A stretch of DNA of 58,464 nucleotides from the NCBI GenBank assembly GCA_023666125.1, contig JAMPCN010000006.1, positions 1 through 58,464 on the forward strand. The letters run 5' to 3'. The notes under the pieces are model-generated. The model made no database searches. It was not told where the DNA came from and worked only from the letters and a program-made list of their open reading frames with translations. A program made the position numbers and the translations under genes. The DNA comes from Bacillus sp. (in: firmicutes). Lineage in GTDB: Bacteria; Bacillota; Clostridia; Lachnospirales; Lachnospiraceae. How positions within the stretch are numbered: the stretch's first letter is position 1; each line of letters starts with the position of its first letter. Positions 16,655-26,073 of this stretch are shown here, piece after piece.

Positions 16655-17602
16655 ATGGGTAAATATATTTTAAAAAGAATAGTCATCGCAATTCCCGTTC
16701 TGATTGGCATTACGATTATTGATTATGCCATTATGTGTCTGGCCGGCAGTCCGCTGGAGATGCTGCAAGGCCCAAGGGTATCCGAGGGGGCGCTGGAAGC
16801 GAAAAAGATTGCGCTTGGTCTGGATAAACCGTTTTATATACAGTATTTTGTTTGGTTAGGACAGCTTTTACACGGCAACCTGGGATATTCCATTAAGTCT
16901 TATCAGTCGGTCGCTTCTTTAATTGGAAGCCATTTAGGGCCTACGCTGCTTTTGATGGGCGTATCGTTGATTGTCAGCCTGCTTATTGCAATTCCGGCAG
17001 GCATATACAGTGCGGTTCACCAGTATTCCAAGGGAGATTACGCCGTTGTGACGCTTTCTTTTCTGGGAAGCAGTGTACCCGGATTTTTTCTGTCGTTATT
17101 GTTGATTTATATTTTTACCGTCCGGCTGGGAATTTTACCGTCCAGCGGTATGATTACGCTGGGAACGGAGGGCGGCGCCGGGGATGTGGCAAGGCATATG
17201 GTAATGCCGGTCATTGTGCTGGCGGCTTCTATGGCGGGCAGTAATATCCGCTATATCAGAAGCGCGGTATTGGAGATTTTGCAGCAGGATTATTTGCGGA
17301 CGGCCAGAGCAAAGGGAATTGGCAGATTTAAAGTCATTTATAAACATGCTTTAAGAAATGCGTTAGTGCCGATTGTCACGGTAATCGGCATGGAAATTCC
17401 GATGCTTTTTGGAGGCGCAATTATTATCGAACAGGTTTTTTCCTGGCCGGGACTTGGACTTATGACAATGAGCGCAATCAGCAACAGGGATTATCCCGTG
17501 ATTATGGGGGTATGCCTGCTTTCTGCGGTTGTCGTTTTAATCGGTAATTTACTGACGGATATCCTCTATGCGCTGGTAGACCCGACCATTCAACTGCAAT
17601 AG
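16655..17602 (+). CDS. Oligopeptide ABC transporter permease (OppB/DppB type)
   Basis: Integral membrane permease, 315 residues with six predicted membrane segments. It starts MGKYILKRIVIAIPVLIGIT, typical for the family. The cytoplasmic coupling motif DYLRTARAKGIGRFKVIYKHALRNAL lies near residue 210, and the C-terminus ends with YALVDPTIQ. The ATG at 16655, seven bases after GGAGG, is preferred over an in-frame GTG at 16637 that overlaps the previous gene. Confidence 0.94.
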   Translation: MGKYILKRIVIAIPVLIGITIIDYAIMCLAGSPLEMLQGPRVSEGALEAKKIALGLDKPFYIQYFVWLGQLLHGNLGYSIKSYQSVASLIGSHLGPTLLLMGVSLIVSLLIAIPAGIYSAVHQYSKGDYAVVTLSFLGSSVPGFFLSLLLIYIFTVRLGILPSSGMITLGTEGGAGDVARHMVMPVIVLAASMAGSNIRYIRSAVLEILQQDYLRTARAKGIGRFKVIYKHALRNALVPIVTVIGMEIPMLFGGAIIIEQVFSWPGLGLMTMSAISNRDYPVIMGVCLLSAVVVLIGNLLTDILYALVDPTIQLQ

Positions 17603-17626
17603 ATTAATCAATCATGGAGAAAAATA

Positions 17627-18511
17627 ATGGAATCACAGGCTATGGAAATGGATAAAATTGCAACGGAAAGATATGGGCAGACTGTTTTTAGAAGATTTAG
17701 AAAACATCATCTGGCAGCGTGCAGCCTGGTAGTTTTGGCATTTTTATGCGGCGCGGCCGTCTTAGCGCCCGTTATCGCCCCCTATGACCCGGATACAATC
17801 GTCGGTACATTCAGCGGTGCGCCATGCCGGGAATTTATATTGGGAACGGATCAGATAGGCAGGGATGTGTTGAGCAGACTGCTCTATGCAACAAGAATTT
17901 CTTTGTTAGTAGGAGTTATGGCGACATTGATATCAACGGCGGTAGGCGTTGTGCTGGGGCTTTTGGCCGGATATTTCGGCGGCGTTGTGGATATGGTGAT
18001 TATGCGTTTTACGGATATGGTAATGTCCTTTCCTTATATTTTATTGGTGTTGGTTGCGGCCGCTGTCTTTAAACCCGGTCTCTGGAATATCATATTGATT
18101 CTCGGTTTTGTGGACTGGCCGGGTATCGCAAGGCTTGTAAGAGGCAATGTATTGTCGTTGCGGGAAACCAATTTCGTAAAGGGAAATATTGTGGCGGGTA
18201 TGCCGCTGCGTCATATTTTATTTTCCGAGATACTGCCGAATACGGTTGCGCCGATTCTGGTTTATGCGACGTCCGTTCTGGCTATTTCCATACTGGACGA
18301 AGCGGCGCTTAGTTTTCTTGGCATGGGCGTGCAGCCGCCGACGGCGAGTCTGGGCAATATGTTAAACGGCGCGCAGTCTTTAACGGTGCTGACCGATAAG
18401 CCGTGGTTATGGATTCCGCCGGGGCTGTTGATTATTATATTGGTGATTGCAATTAATTTTGTCGGGGATGCATTAAGGGATGCACTTGACCCGAATGGTG
18501 GAAAACGTTAG
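17627..18511 (+). CDS. Oligopeptide ABC transporter permease (OppC/DppC type)
   Basis: Second permease, 294 residues. It has the OppC N-terminal domain with one membrane segment (FRRFRKHHLAACSLVVLAFL), the FILGTDQIGRDVLSRLLYATR motif, and a binding-protein-dependent transport core with a coupling helix around residues 180-205. It ends with the family's ALRDALDPN. It pairs with the upstream permease to form the channel. The downstream peptidase starts within about 20 bases, so the importer and hydrolase are co-transcribed. Confidence 0.94.
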   Translation: MESQAMEMDKIATERYGQTVFRRFRKHHLAACSLVVLAFLCGAAVLAPVIAPYDPDTIVGTFSGAPCREFILGTDQIGRDVLSRLLYATRISLLVGVMATLISTAVGVVLGLLAGYFGGVVDMVIMRFTDMVMSFPYILLVLVAAAVFKPGLWNIILILGFVDWPGIARLVRGNVLSLRETNFVKGNIVAGMPLRHILFSEILPNTVAPILVYATSVLAISILDEAALSFLGMGVQPPTASLGNMLNGAQSLTVLTDKPWLWIPPGLLIIILVIAINFVGDALRDALDPNGGKR

Positions 18512-18533
18512 TGAAAAGAAAGCAGGGATTACT

Positions 18534-19652
18534 ATGCAGGAGTTGGAGCGGGAATTAAAGGAAGCGTTTTACTGGTTTCACAGACATCCGGAACTGTCTT
18601 ATGAAGAATATGAGACGACAAAGAAAATCCGGGAATTTTTGGCGGCGCATGACATCGAAATTTTACCGTATGAACCGGAAACCGGGCTGATAGCCATTAT
18701 CCGCGGGGAAAAAGACGGCGCGGTGCAGGCGCTTCGCTGTGATATTGACGCGCTTCCGATAGAAGAAAAAACAGACTTAGCGTATCGCTCCGAAATACAG
18801 GGTAAGATGCACGCCTGCGGACATGATATGCATATTACGGCGGGACTTGGCTGCGCCGTGCTGCTGCAACAAAGAAAAAGTACGTTACAGGGAAACGTTA
18901 AAATTATTTTTCAACCGGCGGAGGAAACTTCTCTTGGTTCATTAAAGATTCTGGAGACTGATGTTATGGAGGATGTAAGTCGCATTTGGGGATTTCACGC
19001 AGATCCGACGAATGCGGTCGGTACGATTGGCATTAGAGAGGGATATGTTACGGCGGCCGTGGACAGATTTGTCATTACGGTAAAGGGGGTGGGCTGCCAC
19101 GGCGCGCATCCGGATGACGGTATTGACCCGATTGTGGTATCGGCAGCAATCATTCAGGCATTGCAGTCGATTGTCAGCAGAAACGTCAATGCGTTTCATC
19201 CGTCGTTACTTAGCGTGACAAGGATAAACGCAGGCACCACATGGAATGTTATCCCGGCGCAGGCTGTTATGGAGGGAACTGTCCGTACCATGGAGCGGGA
19301 GGATAGAATCCTTTATGAGAGAAAAATACAGGAAATAGCGGTAAATACAGCTAAGGCATATGGTGCGGAAGCGCAGGTGGAATGGATTGCGGGTTCCCCG
19401 GCGACGTATAATGATAAGGAAATGGCGGATTTTTGCGCCCGAAAGGCAAAAGAATCAGGCATGAATGTTGTTTTGGAAGAAAGTTCTTTAGGCGGGGATG
19501 ATTTCTCGTTTTATGAAGAAAAAATACCCGGATGTTATTTAAAAGTCGGAACCGGAATTGGGCATCCGATTCATCATCCTGCGTTTTTGGTAAATCCGGA
19601 TGTGCTGTATACGACAGCAGGGTTTCTTACGGAATTGTTATTGTCCGTGTAA
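18534..19652 (+). CDS. M20-family amidohydrolase/peptidase
   Basis: Metal-dependent amidohydrolase of the N-acyl-amino-acid/hippurate hydrolase type (M20D), 372 residues, cytosolic. Metal ligands are visible in MHACGHDMH, QPAEE, WGFHADP and the C-terminal HHPAF. The dimerisation (lid) domain occupies about residues 180-290. As the last gene of the importer operon it likely hydrolyses the imported peptides or acylated amino acids; the exact substrate cannot be told. The start ATG 18534 follows a modest ribosome site (AGGGA). Confidence 0.9.
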   Translation: MQELERELKEAFYWFHRHPELSYEEYETTKKIREFLAAHDIEILPYEPETGLIAIIRGEKDGAVQALRCDIDALPIEEKTDLAYRSEIQGKMHACGHDMHITAGLGCAVLLQQRKSTLQGNVKIIFQPAEETSLGSLKILETDVMEDVSRIWGFHADPTNAVGTIGIREGYVTAAVDRFVITVKGVGCHGAHPDDGIDPIVVSAAIIQALQSIVSRNVNAFHPSLLSVTRINAGTTWNVIPAQAVMEGTVRTMEREDRILYERKIQEIAVNTAKAYGAEAQVEWIAGSPATYNDKEMADFCARKAKESGMNVVLEESSLGGDDFSFYEEKIPGCYLKVGTGIGHPIHHPAFLVNPDVLYTTAGFLTELLLSV

Positions 19653-19685
19653 CTGGGCGGCGTACAGAGAAAGGCGTCCGGGAGG

Positions 19686-20930
19686 CTAGAAATAATCTGA
19701 AAAATATGGTTTCTCTACCGGAATCAGGCGTTCCAGCCATGTCAGCATATAGTATTCCGTTTGGATTTTTTCATGCTCATAAAGATATGTAGGTCTTTTA
19801 TACCCCATCAGCATGGTTGTTAAAGTATTCACAGACAGTTCCACGACATTGATGGACTGGTTGTTTTCCACCCGCTCGCATATTGTCTTGCCATTATGCC
19901 AGGAAAGCATATAGTCGCCCTCGTTCCAGGGAGCCATCCGGTCATGGACAAGAAAGTGGAGCTTGAGGTCTTCAGGCTGTATTTGATAGGGATATTCCGT
20001 TAAAAACGCCTTTACATCAACAATACGCGCCATAATGTATGGGGAGATGGTTTCCGTAATTTCGCTGTCCTCAAATAAATAGGCCATTGTTTCGCCGGAA
20101 TAATTATTTCCCTGTACCTGCGTAATCATGGAAAAATGCGCGCTGATATAGTTCCATAGGCCGTAGTTGGCCTCGATATTCAAATAGACCATTTCCTTGA
20201 TGTGGAAAATTTCATTGGCAATATAGTAGACGACATAGCCGAGCGGTTTGTGTTCCTTGCTGTAATAGACCGCGGCAATGATATCCTCGTTATCCCAACG
20301 CCAATACTCTTCCCAGGCAAGGTTGTCACGGATAAGCGCGCCATGTCTTTGCAGGGCGAAATAGGAATGGACGTTATGATAATCTTCCGAATCCAGGCTG
20401 ACCCTTTCCACCATGCCGCCTACCGGAACTGCTTTGGGAAGCTGCGTGTCTTTTACGACAAAGGTGAGCTTGTCTGATACGATTTCCCATCCCATCTTAC
20501 GGTAGAAAGGAATGGAATACGGATAAAGGAAAGAAATGAGCATACCGTTTTGATGTATGTAATCAAGCGCATGTCTCATGAGAGAATGAATCAAGCCTCG
20601 GCCGGTATATTCCGGATAGGTAGCGACGCCGGTAATGCCGCCCATATCCATAATTTCATCCAGAATATTTACTTTCATGGAGTATACGACAATCATAGAG
20701 GCCAGTTTTTCCTGATAAAACCAGCCTAAGACATAGGCTTCTTTCAATATCGGGCTTTTAGCGGATTTGATTTCTTCCTGCTGCCAGCCTGTTTGAAAAA
20801 GGTCGTAAGAGGTGACTTGAAAGGCATATTGCAACAGCGCGTTGAACTGCTCTAAGTCGTTTTCCCCCAGTTCCCGCATTTTAAAATTTCCGTTTTCCTC
20901 GATATAAGTATATTGCTGTATTTCACTCAT
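19686..20930 (-). CDS. Eis-like GNAT N-acetyltransferase
   Basis: A 414-residue protein with the tripartite Eis architecture: an N-terminal GNAT domain (FKMRELGENDLEQF; acetyl-CoA loop VATYPEYTGRGLIHSLM at about residues 101-117), a second GNAT-like domain, and a C-terminal sterol-carrier-like domain. Eis relatives acetylate amines, including aminoglycosides in Mycobacterium; the physiological substrate here is unknown. It lies 24 bases downstream of degV on the same strand and is probably its operon partner. Its tail converges on the M20 gene and no clear terminator is seen between them. Confidence 0.85.
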   Translation of the reverse strand: MSEIQQYTYIEENGNFKMRELGENDLEQFNALLQYAFQVTSYDLFQTGWQQEEIKSAKSPILKEAYVLGWFYQEKLASMIVVYSMKVNILDEIMDMGGITGVATYPEYTGRGLIHSLMRHALDYIHQNGMLISFLYPYSIPFYRKMGWEIVSDKLTFVVKDTQLPKAVPVGGMVERVSLDSEDYHNVHSYFALQRHGALIRDNLAWEEYWRWDNEDIIAAVYYSKEHKPLGYVVYYIANEIFHIKEMVYLNIEANYGLWNYISAHFSMITQVQGNNYSGETMAYLFEDSEITETISPYIMARIVDVKAFLTEYPYQIQPEDLKLHFLVHDRMAPWNEGDYMLSWHNGKTICERVENNQSINVVELSVNTLTTMLMGYKRPTYLYEHEKIQTEYYMLTWLERLIPVEKPYFSDYF

Positions 20931-20954
20931 AAAAGTTCCCCCGTGTCTGACTTC

Positions 20955-21842
20955 TTATTCCGTAAAATATTTCGCATATTTGCCGTTATCTGCATCAAAG
21001 AAGCAAAAGCCGATAATGCCGCGGCCGGTATGTGCGCCGATTGCGCATCCGACAACAGAAGTCATAACGGATTTGGGATGAAAAGTCTCCTCAACCATAT
21101 CCTGAACAAAGGCAAGCGATTCGCGGTCTTCCCCATGGCAGAGCGCCACTGTCTGATTTTCCAGATGGAATCCGGTTTCGTTTGCATATTCAATAAGATA
21201 GCGAAGCGATTTTTTGCGCCCGCGCACCGTTTTGATGACGGATAGAGCGCCTTTGTCATCGACTATCAGCACCGGTTTCATGTCCAGCGTTTCGGCAAGC
21301 GTGCCTTTGAACTTGGTAAGGCGGCCGCCTTTTATGAGATAGGCAAGCGTCTGGACGGTAAAAACATGTTTGATATGCGCTATAAAATAATCCGCCGCTT
21401 CTATAATTTCTTCTTTGGACGCGCCTTTTTCCAACATGGTAACCAGTTTGGAAACAAGCAGGCCAAAGCCAATCGATGCGCATTTGGAATCAATAATCGT
21501 CAAATCAAAGTCAGGGTAGTCCTCCAGCACATTATTCTTAGCAATATTGGCGGCATTAAAGGTTCCTGCGATTCCCGTTGAAAAACAGAGATAAATAATG
21601 GTGTCTTTCGCCTGTGCATACGGCGTAAAAGCGTCCGTAAACATAGCGGGATTGATGTGGTAGGTTTTTACATCACATTTGATATCATCCAGAATATTAT
21701 AAAACTCTTCCGTTTGAATTGTTGCGCCGTCAAAATAATCCACGTCATCTATAACGACAGGCGTCGGAATGACATGAAGCTTGTGTTCTTTAATATAATC
21801 TTTAGGTAAATCGCTTGCGGAATCGGTAATAATACGAAGCAT
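20955..21842 (-). CDS. DegV-family fatty-acid-binding protein
   Basis: DegV proteins bind fatty acids for the FakA kinase (FakB role). At 295 residues it has the expected size. It starts MLRIITDSASDLPKDYI and holds the conserved loop FSTGIAGTFNAAN and the C-terminal GAHTGRGIIGFCF, typical of the ligand-cradling fold. The frame is open further upstream, but this ATG has AGAGGG at proper distance and the family's N-terminus. No fakA is visible in the window. It has its own promoter, divergent from the acyltransferase cluster. Confidence 0.92.
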   Translation of the reverse strand: MLRIITDSASDLPKDYIKEHKLHVIPTPVVIDDVDYFDGATIQTEEFYNILDDIKCDVKTYHINPAMFTDAFTPYAQAKDTIIYLCFSTGIAGTFNAANIAKNNVLEDYPDFDLTIIDSKCASIGFGLLVSKLVTMLEKGASKEEIIEAADYFIAHIKHVFTVQTLAYLIKGGRLTKFKGTLAETLDMKPVLIVDDKGALSVIKTVRGRKKSLRYLIEYANETGFHLENQTVALCHGEDRESLAFVQDMVEETFHPKSVMTSVVGCAIGAHTGRGIIGFCFFDADNGKYAKYFTE

Positions 21843-21882
21843 AATGTTTTCCCTCTTTATTTTGATATAAAATACTTCTTTT

Positions 21883-21911
21883 ATCATACGTTATGATGGA
21901 AAACTTTGCAA
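21883..21911 (-). promoter_or_regulatory. Sigma-A promoter of degV
   Basis: On the minus strand TTGCAA (21911-21906), 17 bases, TATGAT (21888-21883). Confidence 0.6.
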
Positions 21912-21928
21912 GTTAAGAAAAAATAAAT

Positions 21929-21957
21929 TTGTCAAAATACGGGTAGTAGTATATAAT
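21929..21957 (+). promoter_or_regulatory. Sigma-A promoter of the surface-glycan cluster
   Basis: TTGTCA (21929-21934), exactly 17 bases, TATAAT (21952-21957). It precedes the MBOAT gene and is the only strong promoter before 28.6 kb, so it may drive the first five genes. Confidence 0.7.
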
Positions 21958-21986
21958 TGGAAAGATAAAACGGTAAGGAGCCAAGC

Positions 21987-23399
21987 ATGTTATTTCAGTC
22001 TGTTGAATTTATTGTTTTTCTTTTCATAATATGGGTATGTTACTGGAAAATGCCGCCGCGTCACAGATGGATTCTCATGCTGGCGGCAGGCTGTTTTTAT
22101 TATGCTCTATGGAATGTAAAATATATCGCGTTAATTTTGGCTGTGGCGGCATTCTCCTATATGGCTGCGCGCTATATGGGAAATAAGCAGGGGCATGGCA
22201 GGAAAATAATATTGATTGCGGATATTGTTTTTGAACTGGCCGTTTTATTTGCTTTTAAATATCTCGGCTTTTTTGGGGAAATATACAATGATATTTTATC
22301 GTTGCTGGGAAGTTTTGCACAGATTTCTGTTTTTCAACTGGTTTTGCCGGTTGGAATTTCTTTTTATATTTTTCAAACGCTTGCTTATGTAATAGATGTA
22401 TATACGGGGAAAATCTTACCGGAGAGGCACTTCGGCTATTTTTTGGAGAGTGTTATCTTTTTTCCGATTTTATTGGCGGGGCCGATTGAAAGAATCCAGC
22501 ATCTGACCGCGCAGTTTAGGGAAGAAAAGGTATTCTCCTATGAAAATGCCTGTATGGCGTTACAACGCATTTTATTGGGCTATATGAAAAAAATGATTAT
22601 TGCGGACAGTCTGGCGGCTGTGATTGACAGAATTTATGGAGACATGGAAACTTACAGGGGATTTCCGCTTCTTTTGGCAATTTTATTTTATTCTGTCCAG
22701 ATTTATTGTGATTTTTCAGGTTATTCGGATATTGCCATCGGCACGGCAGGATTATTCGGCATCCATATACAGCCCAATTTCAGGCAGCCCTATTTTGCGG
22801 ATTCGATGAAAGACTTCTGGAAGAGGTGGCATATTTCACTCACCTCATGGTTTCGTGATTATATTTATATTCCGCTTGGCGGAAGCAGGGTGTCCGCCTG
22901 GAAAATATACAGAAACGTGATGTGCGTATATTTATTGAGCGGGCTGTGGCATGGGGCAGCGTGGACATTTTTGGTATGGGGCGGGCTGAATGGAGCGTTG
23001 CAGGTTGTGGAAAGCGTATTTAGAAAAAGAGTGTATAGACGTTCTCTTCTGCAAATTGGCAGACAGATAGTTACATTTGTATTAGTGAGCGTTATGTGGG
23101 TCTTTTTCAGGATGGATTCCCTAGCGGACGCCGTCTTTGCCATTAGACATTGTCTGGACGGCGTCGGCGCATTCGGCGCCTATATCATGGGAGGCGTTCA
23201 GTTGTTGGCGCTTCCGAAAATGCAGGTTTGCCTTTTGGGCATATTTTTATTGTTATTATTCTTTTTCGACCTGATGCAGGAAAAGGGGAAAGAAAAGATA
23301 TTCCACGGATATCAGGTGAGTATTGTATTTATGATGGCTATGTTCTATTATTGTAAATATGGGATTGACAGTGGAACTTTTATTTATTTTCAATTTTAA
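21987..23399 (+). CDS. MBOAT-family O-acyltransferase (AlgI-like)
   Basis: Multi-pass membrane O-acyltransferase, 470 residues with about ten or more hydrophobic segments. The family core is complete: KRWHISLTSWFRDYIYIPLGGSR and the catalytic His in SGLWHGAAWTFLVWGG. AlgI, PatA and DltB relatives move acyl groups across the membrane onto alginate, peptidoglycan or teichoic acid. Here the next gene encodes an SGNH-like protein, the usual second half of such systems. No dltA or dltC is nearby, so D-alanylation is unlikely and O-acetylation of a surface glycan is the better inference. The ribosome site TAAGGAG fixes the start. Confidence 0.92.
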   Translation: MLFQSVEFIVFLFIIWVCYWKMPPRHRWILMLAAGCFYYALWNVKYIALILAVAAFSYMAARYMGNKQGHGRKIILIADIVFELAVLFAFKYLGFFGEIYNDILSLLGSFAQISVFQLVLPVGISFYIFQTLAYVIDVYTGKILPERHFGYFLESVIFFPILLAGPIERIQHLTAQFREEKVFSYENACMALQRILLGYMKKMIIADSLAAVIDRIYGDMETYRGFPLLLAILFYSVQIYCDFSGYSDIAIGTAGLFGIHIQPNFRQPYFADSMKDFWKRWHISLTSWFRDYIYIPLGGSRVSAWKIYRNVMCVYLLSGLWHGAAWTFLVWGGLNGALQVVESVFRKRVYRRSLLQIGRQIVTFVLVSVMWVFFRMDSLADAVFAIRHCLDGVGAFGAYIMGGVQLLALPKMQVCLLGIFLLLLFFFDLMQEKGKEKIFHGYQVSIVFMMAMFYYCKYGIDSGTFIYFQF

Positions 23400-23407
23400 A
23401 AGCTTTT

Positions 23408-24310
23408 ATGGGAAAGGGTATGGTTATAAAGTTGAAAAAGTTTTTGATAAGAACCGTGGGAATTATATGCGGGGCGTGTTTTCTGTTTCTGCTGTTGAAT
23501 ATAGCTTATTATGCAGTGACAAAAGATTCCAGGCAGGTGGCGTTTGAGGTTTATGACGCGGCGGATAAAGCGGGCGTCAATGACGGCTATACGGGACTGG
23601 TTTTGGGCGACAGTGTAGCAAGGCAGATTTTTCAGCCGCAATATCAGGAGGAAAGCGACGATATATGTTATCTTGCGACCAATCAGGCGGTTACAACCAT
23701 TGGCAATTTCGTGTTGATGGAGCGGTTTATAGAAAATAATCCCCAGATAGCGGATGTGTATTATATAGCGAGGCCGGACAGTATTATGGGGAATCCTAAT
23801 TTCATATACACATACAGTTATTTTGTGACGCCTTTATATAACGAGTTGTTTTTGCAATATTTAGAGCCGGAAACAAGAGCGGAACTTGAGAATATTTACG
23901 GACGTTTTTTTGTGAGCAGGGAGTTTCCGAAATGGATGCTTGCCAAATACCCCAAATTGCTGGATATCTATCAAAACGAATGTCGGCGCATACAACAGAT
24001 GAAAAGAAAGACAGACGGCGGAGAAGAAATGGATATGGCGGCCATTTATTTGGAGAAAATGAAAGCAGTTTGTGATGAAAAGAATATTAGATTCCATTTA
24101 TTAGCCCCCCCTATTCCGGAAAATTATGAATATTTTTTGGGAGAAATGCAGGACAGATTGCATTTTGAGGGTACAGAGGAATTGCTAAATCGTTATATGG
24201 ACAGCATTATCTATGTAAGCGAGGATGAACTTGTGGACGGTGTTCATATGAGCGATTCTTATTTGGAAAAGAACAGGGAGAGTATTCGGGAGAGATTATT
24301 AGAAGAATAA
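23408..24310 (+). CDS. Membrane-anchored SGNH-hydrolase-like acyltransferase partner
   Basis: A 300-residue protein with one N-terminal membrane segment (about residues 13-33) and an extracytoplasmic domain. SGNH block I is seen as LVLGDSVARQ near residue 65, and the C-terminal Asp-His pair as DGVHMS near residue 280. These are the catalytic Ser, Asp and His of GDSL-type enzymes. In MBOAT pairs such a protein performs the final transfer of the acyl group to the glycan. Start ATG 23408 or 23420; neither has an ideal ribosome site. Eight bases separate it from the MBOAT gene. Confidence 0.75.
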   Translation: MGKGMVIKLKKFLIRTVGIICGACFLFLLLNIAYYAVTKDSRQVAFEVYDAADKAGVNDGYTGLVLGDSVARQIFQPQYQEESDDICYLATNQAVTTIGNFVLMERFIENNPQIADVYYIARPDSIMGNPNFIYTYSYFVTPLYNELFLQYLEPETRAELENIYGRFFVSREFPKWMLAKYPKLLDIYQNECRRIQQMKRKTDGGEEMDMAAIYLEKMKAVCDEKNIRFHLLAPPIPENYEYFLGEMQDRLHFEGTEELLNRYMDSIIYVSEDELVDGVHMSDSYLEKNRESIRERLLEE

Positions 24311-24323
24311 TGAGGATGTTAAT

Positions 24324-26072
24324 ATGACAGCAAAACAAAAAGATAAAATATTGTTAGGAATGTTTTTTCTTGGTACATTTCTTGTAAGAATTTTTTATAT
24401 TACAAAAGTAAAGGGGCCATTTGTCTATACGGATGAATTGGGATATTGGGGGCATGCTGCAGCCATGACCGGTCATACATGGGCTGGAGTTATGCAGAAT
24501 ATGCCGTGGTATGCTTTCGGTTACAGCCTGCTTTTGGCGCCGCTTTTCTTGATTACGACAAATATGCTTGTTATGTATAGAATGGCAGTAATTATCAATA
24601 TTGTGTTAAGCCTGATAAGTTTCTGGCTGGCTTTTAAAGTGATACAAAAAGCGGCGCCGGAGATTTCCGGAGTATTGCCGATAGGAGCCATAGCGTTTAC
24701 GGCAACATCTTATTCCACTTATATTTTCAATTCTTATATCGGATGGAGCGAGACATTGCTTGTTTTTTTACTGTGGCTGCTCTTATATGAGTTGATTCTA
24801 TTTGAAGAAAAGCCGGGCGTTGGAAAAGGCATTTTAATAGGAGTGACAGCCGGATATGCCTATATGGTTCATAACAGGGTGTTAGCCGTTATCGCAGCGT
24901 TGATATTGACAATGCTTTTGCTGTTATGGCGAAAAAAGATTAAAATACAGCATTTTTTATCCGTAGTGATTGCAATAGCATTATTGTTTGGGCTTTCCTT
25001 CATTGGGAAGCAGTATTTTAATGATTTGCTGGTAAATAATACCGTCTTGCAAAATGCGGAAGTCAACATTATTTCAGGGGAGGCAACGACATTTTCCGGA
25101 CAGTCGGAAAAATTAAGGGAAGTTTTGACGTTGGATGGCATAAAGAGGTTTCTCCTTAATGTTATCGGACAGATATGGCAGCTTTTATCGGCAACTTATT
25201 TACTGGTCGGGCTGGGGATTGTTTTTTGTATTCATAAAGGAATCAAAGCATTAAAAGAAAAGCAAAATATCAGTTTGTATATATTTCCGTTTATGGCATT
25301 GGCCGGCACGATAGCAATGACGAGTCTGTATTTTATTAAGTATGTTGTTGCCGGTTCTTCGGACAGTGTGGTTCGGATAGATACTTTATTTTATGGAAGA
25401 TATAGTGATGCTTTAGTGGGATTTTTTATTATGATGGCCTTGCTTTTCCTATATGAAAAGAGGGAGAAAAAATCATATGCAGCCTATATAATCCCGATTT
25501 GCGCAATTTATTTGACAGCGTCATTTATTATATATTACAATTTGAAAGATATAGAAAACTTTTATTTAAATACGGTCTCGACAGTCGGCATTTATATTTT
25601 TCACTGGCTGGGAGAGTTCAGTGTTGTTAAGTGTGTGTTAATGGCATTATGTGTAAGCGCACTTTATTTGATATTTTTCTTAGTAAAGATGCCGAAGCAG
25701 TTCAACCGTTATATTGGATGCTTATTGCTTATTTTCTTTTTTTCCACCACCGCGCTGGCGTGTATGCGTATCGTGATTAGAGGGGAAAATGATTATATAC
25801 AGCAGTATGCGCAGATTTTTGATTTTTTGAATGAAAATACAAAAAAAGAAGACATTATTTATACGACTGCGGAAGACAAACCGGCCTATGATTTGCAGAC
25901 GAGAGTGGTGGATAAGGCGGTTATCAGTATCGATAAAAGTCAAATGAATGCGATAACGGGTTCTCCATATATCGTAATGCCCGAACAGGATTATGCGGAT
26001 TATGCCGACGAAGGATATACTATGTGTCTGCAGGTAAAGGACTATGTCATCATACAAAGAAAGGCGCAATAA
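24324..26072 (+). CDS. Multi-pass membrane protein, probable GT-C-type glycosyltransferase
   Basis: A 582-residue protein with roughly twelve membrane segments followed by a short C-terminal extracellular tail. Near the N-terminus, directly after the first membrane helix, lies VYTDELGYWGHAA: an acidic pair in the first outer loop, as in GT39/GT83-type (ArnT, PMT) enzymes that use polyprenyl-phosphate sugars. Overall identity to a named family is not certain. The ribosome site is GAGGATG. It sits between the SGNH partner and a GT2 enzyme able to make polyprenyl-phosphate sugars, which fits a donor-maker and donor-user pair. Confidence 0.65.
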   Translation: MTAKQKDKILLGMFFLGTFLVRIFYITKVKGPFVYTDELGYWGHAAAMTGHTWAGVMQNMPWYAFGYSLLLAPLFLITTNMLVMYRMAVIINIVLSLISFWLAFKVIQKAAPEISGVLPIGAIAFTATSYSTYIFNSYIGWSETLLVFLLWLLLYELILFEEKPGVGKGILIGVTAGYAYMVHNRVLAVIAALILTMLLLLWRKKIKIQHFLSVVIAIALLFGLSFIGKQYFNDLLVNNTVLQNAEVNIISGEATTFSGQSEKLREVLTLDGIKRFLLNVIGQIWQLLSATYLLVGLGIVFCIHKGIKALKEKQNISLYIFPFMALAGTIAMTSLYFIKYVVAGSSDSVVRIDTLFYGRYSDALVGFFIMMALLFLYEKREKKSYAAYIIPICAIYLTASFIIYYNLKDIENFYLNTVSTVGIYIFHWLGEFSVVKCVLMALCVSALYLIFFLVKMPKQFNRYIGCLLLIFFFSTTALACMRIVIRGENDYIQQYAQIFDFLNENTKKEDIIYTTAEDKPAYDLQTRVVDKAVISIDKSQMNAITGSPYIVMPEQDYADYADEGYTMCLQVKDYVIIQRKAQ

Positions 26073-26073
26073 T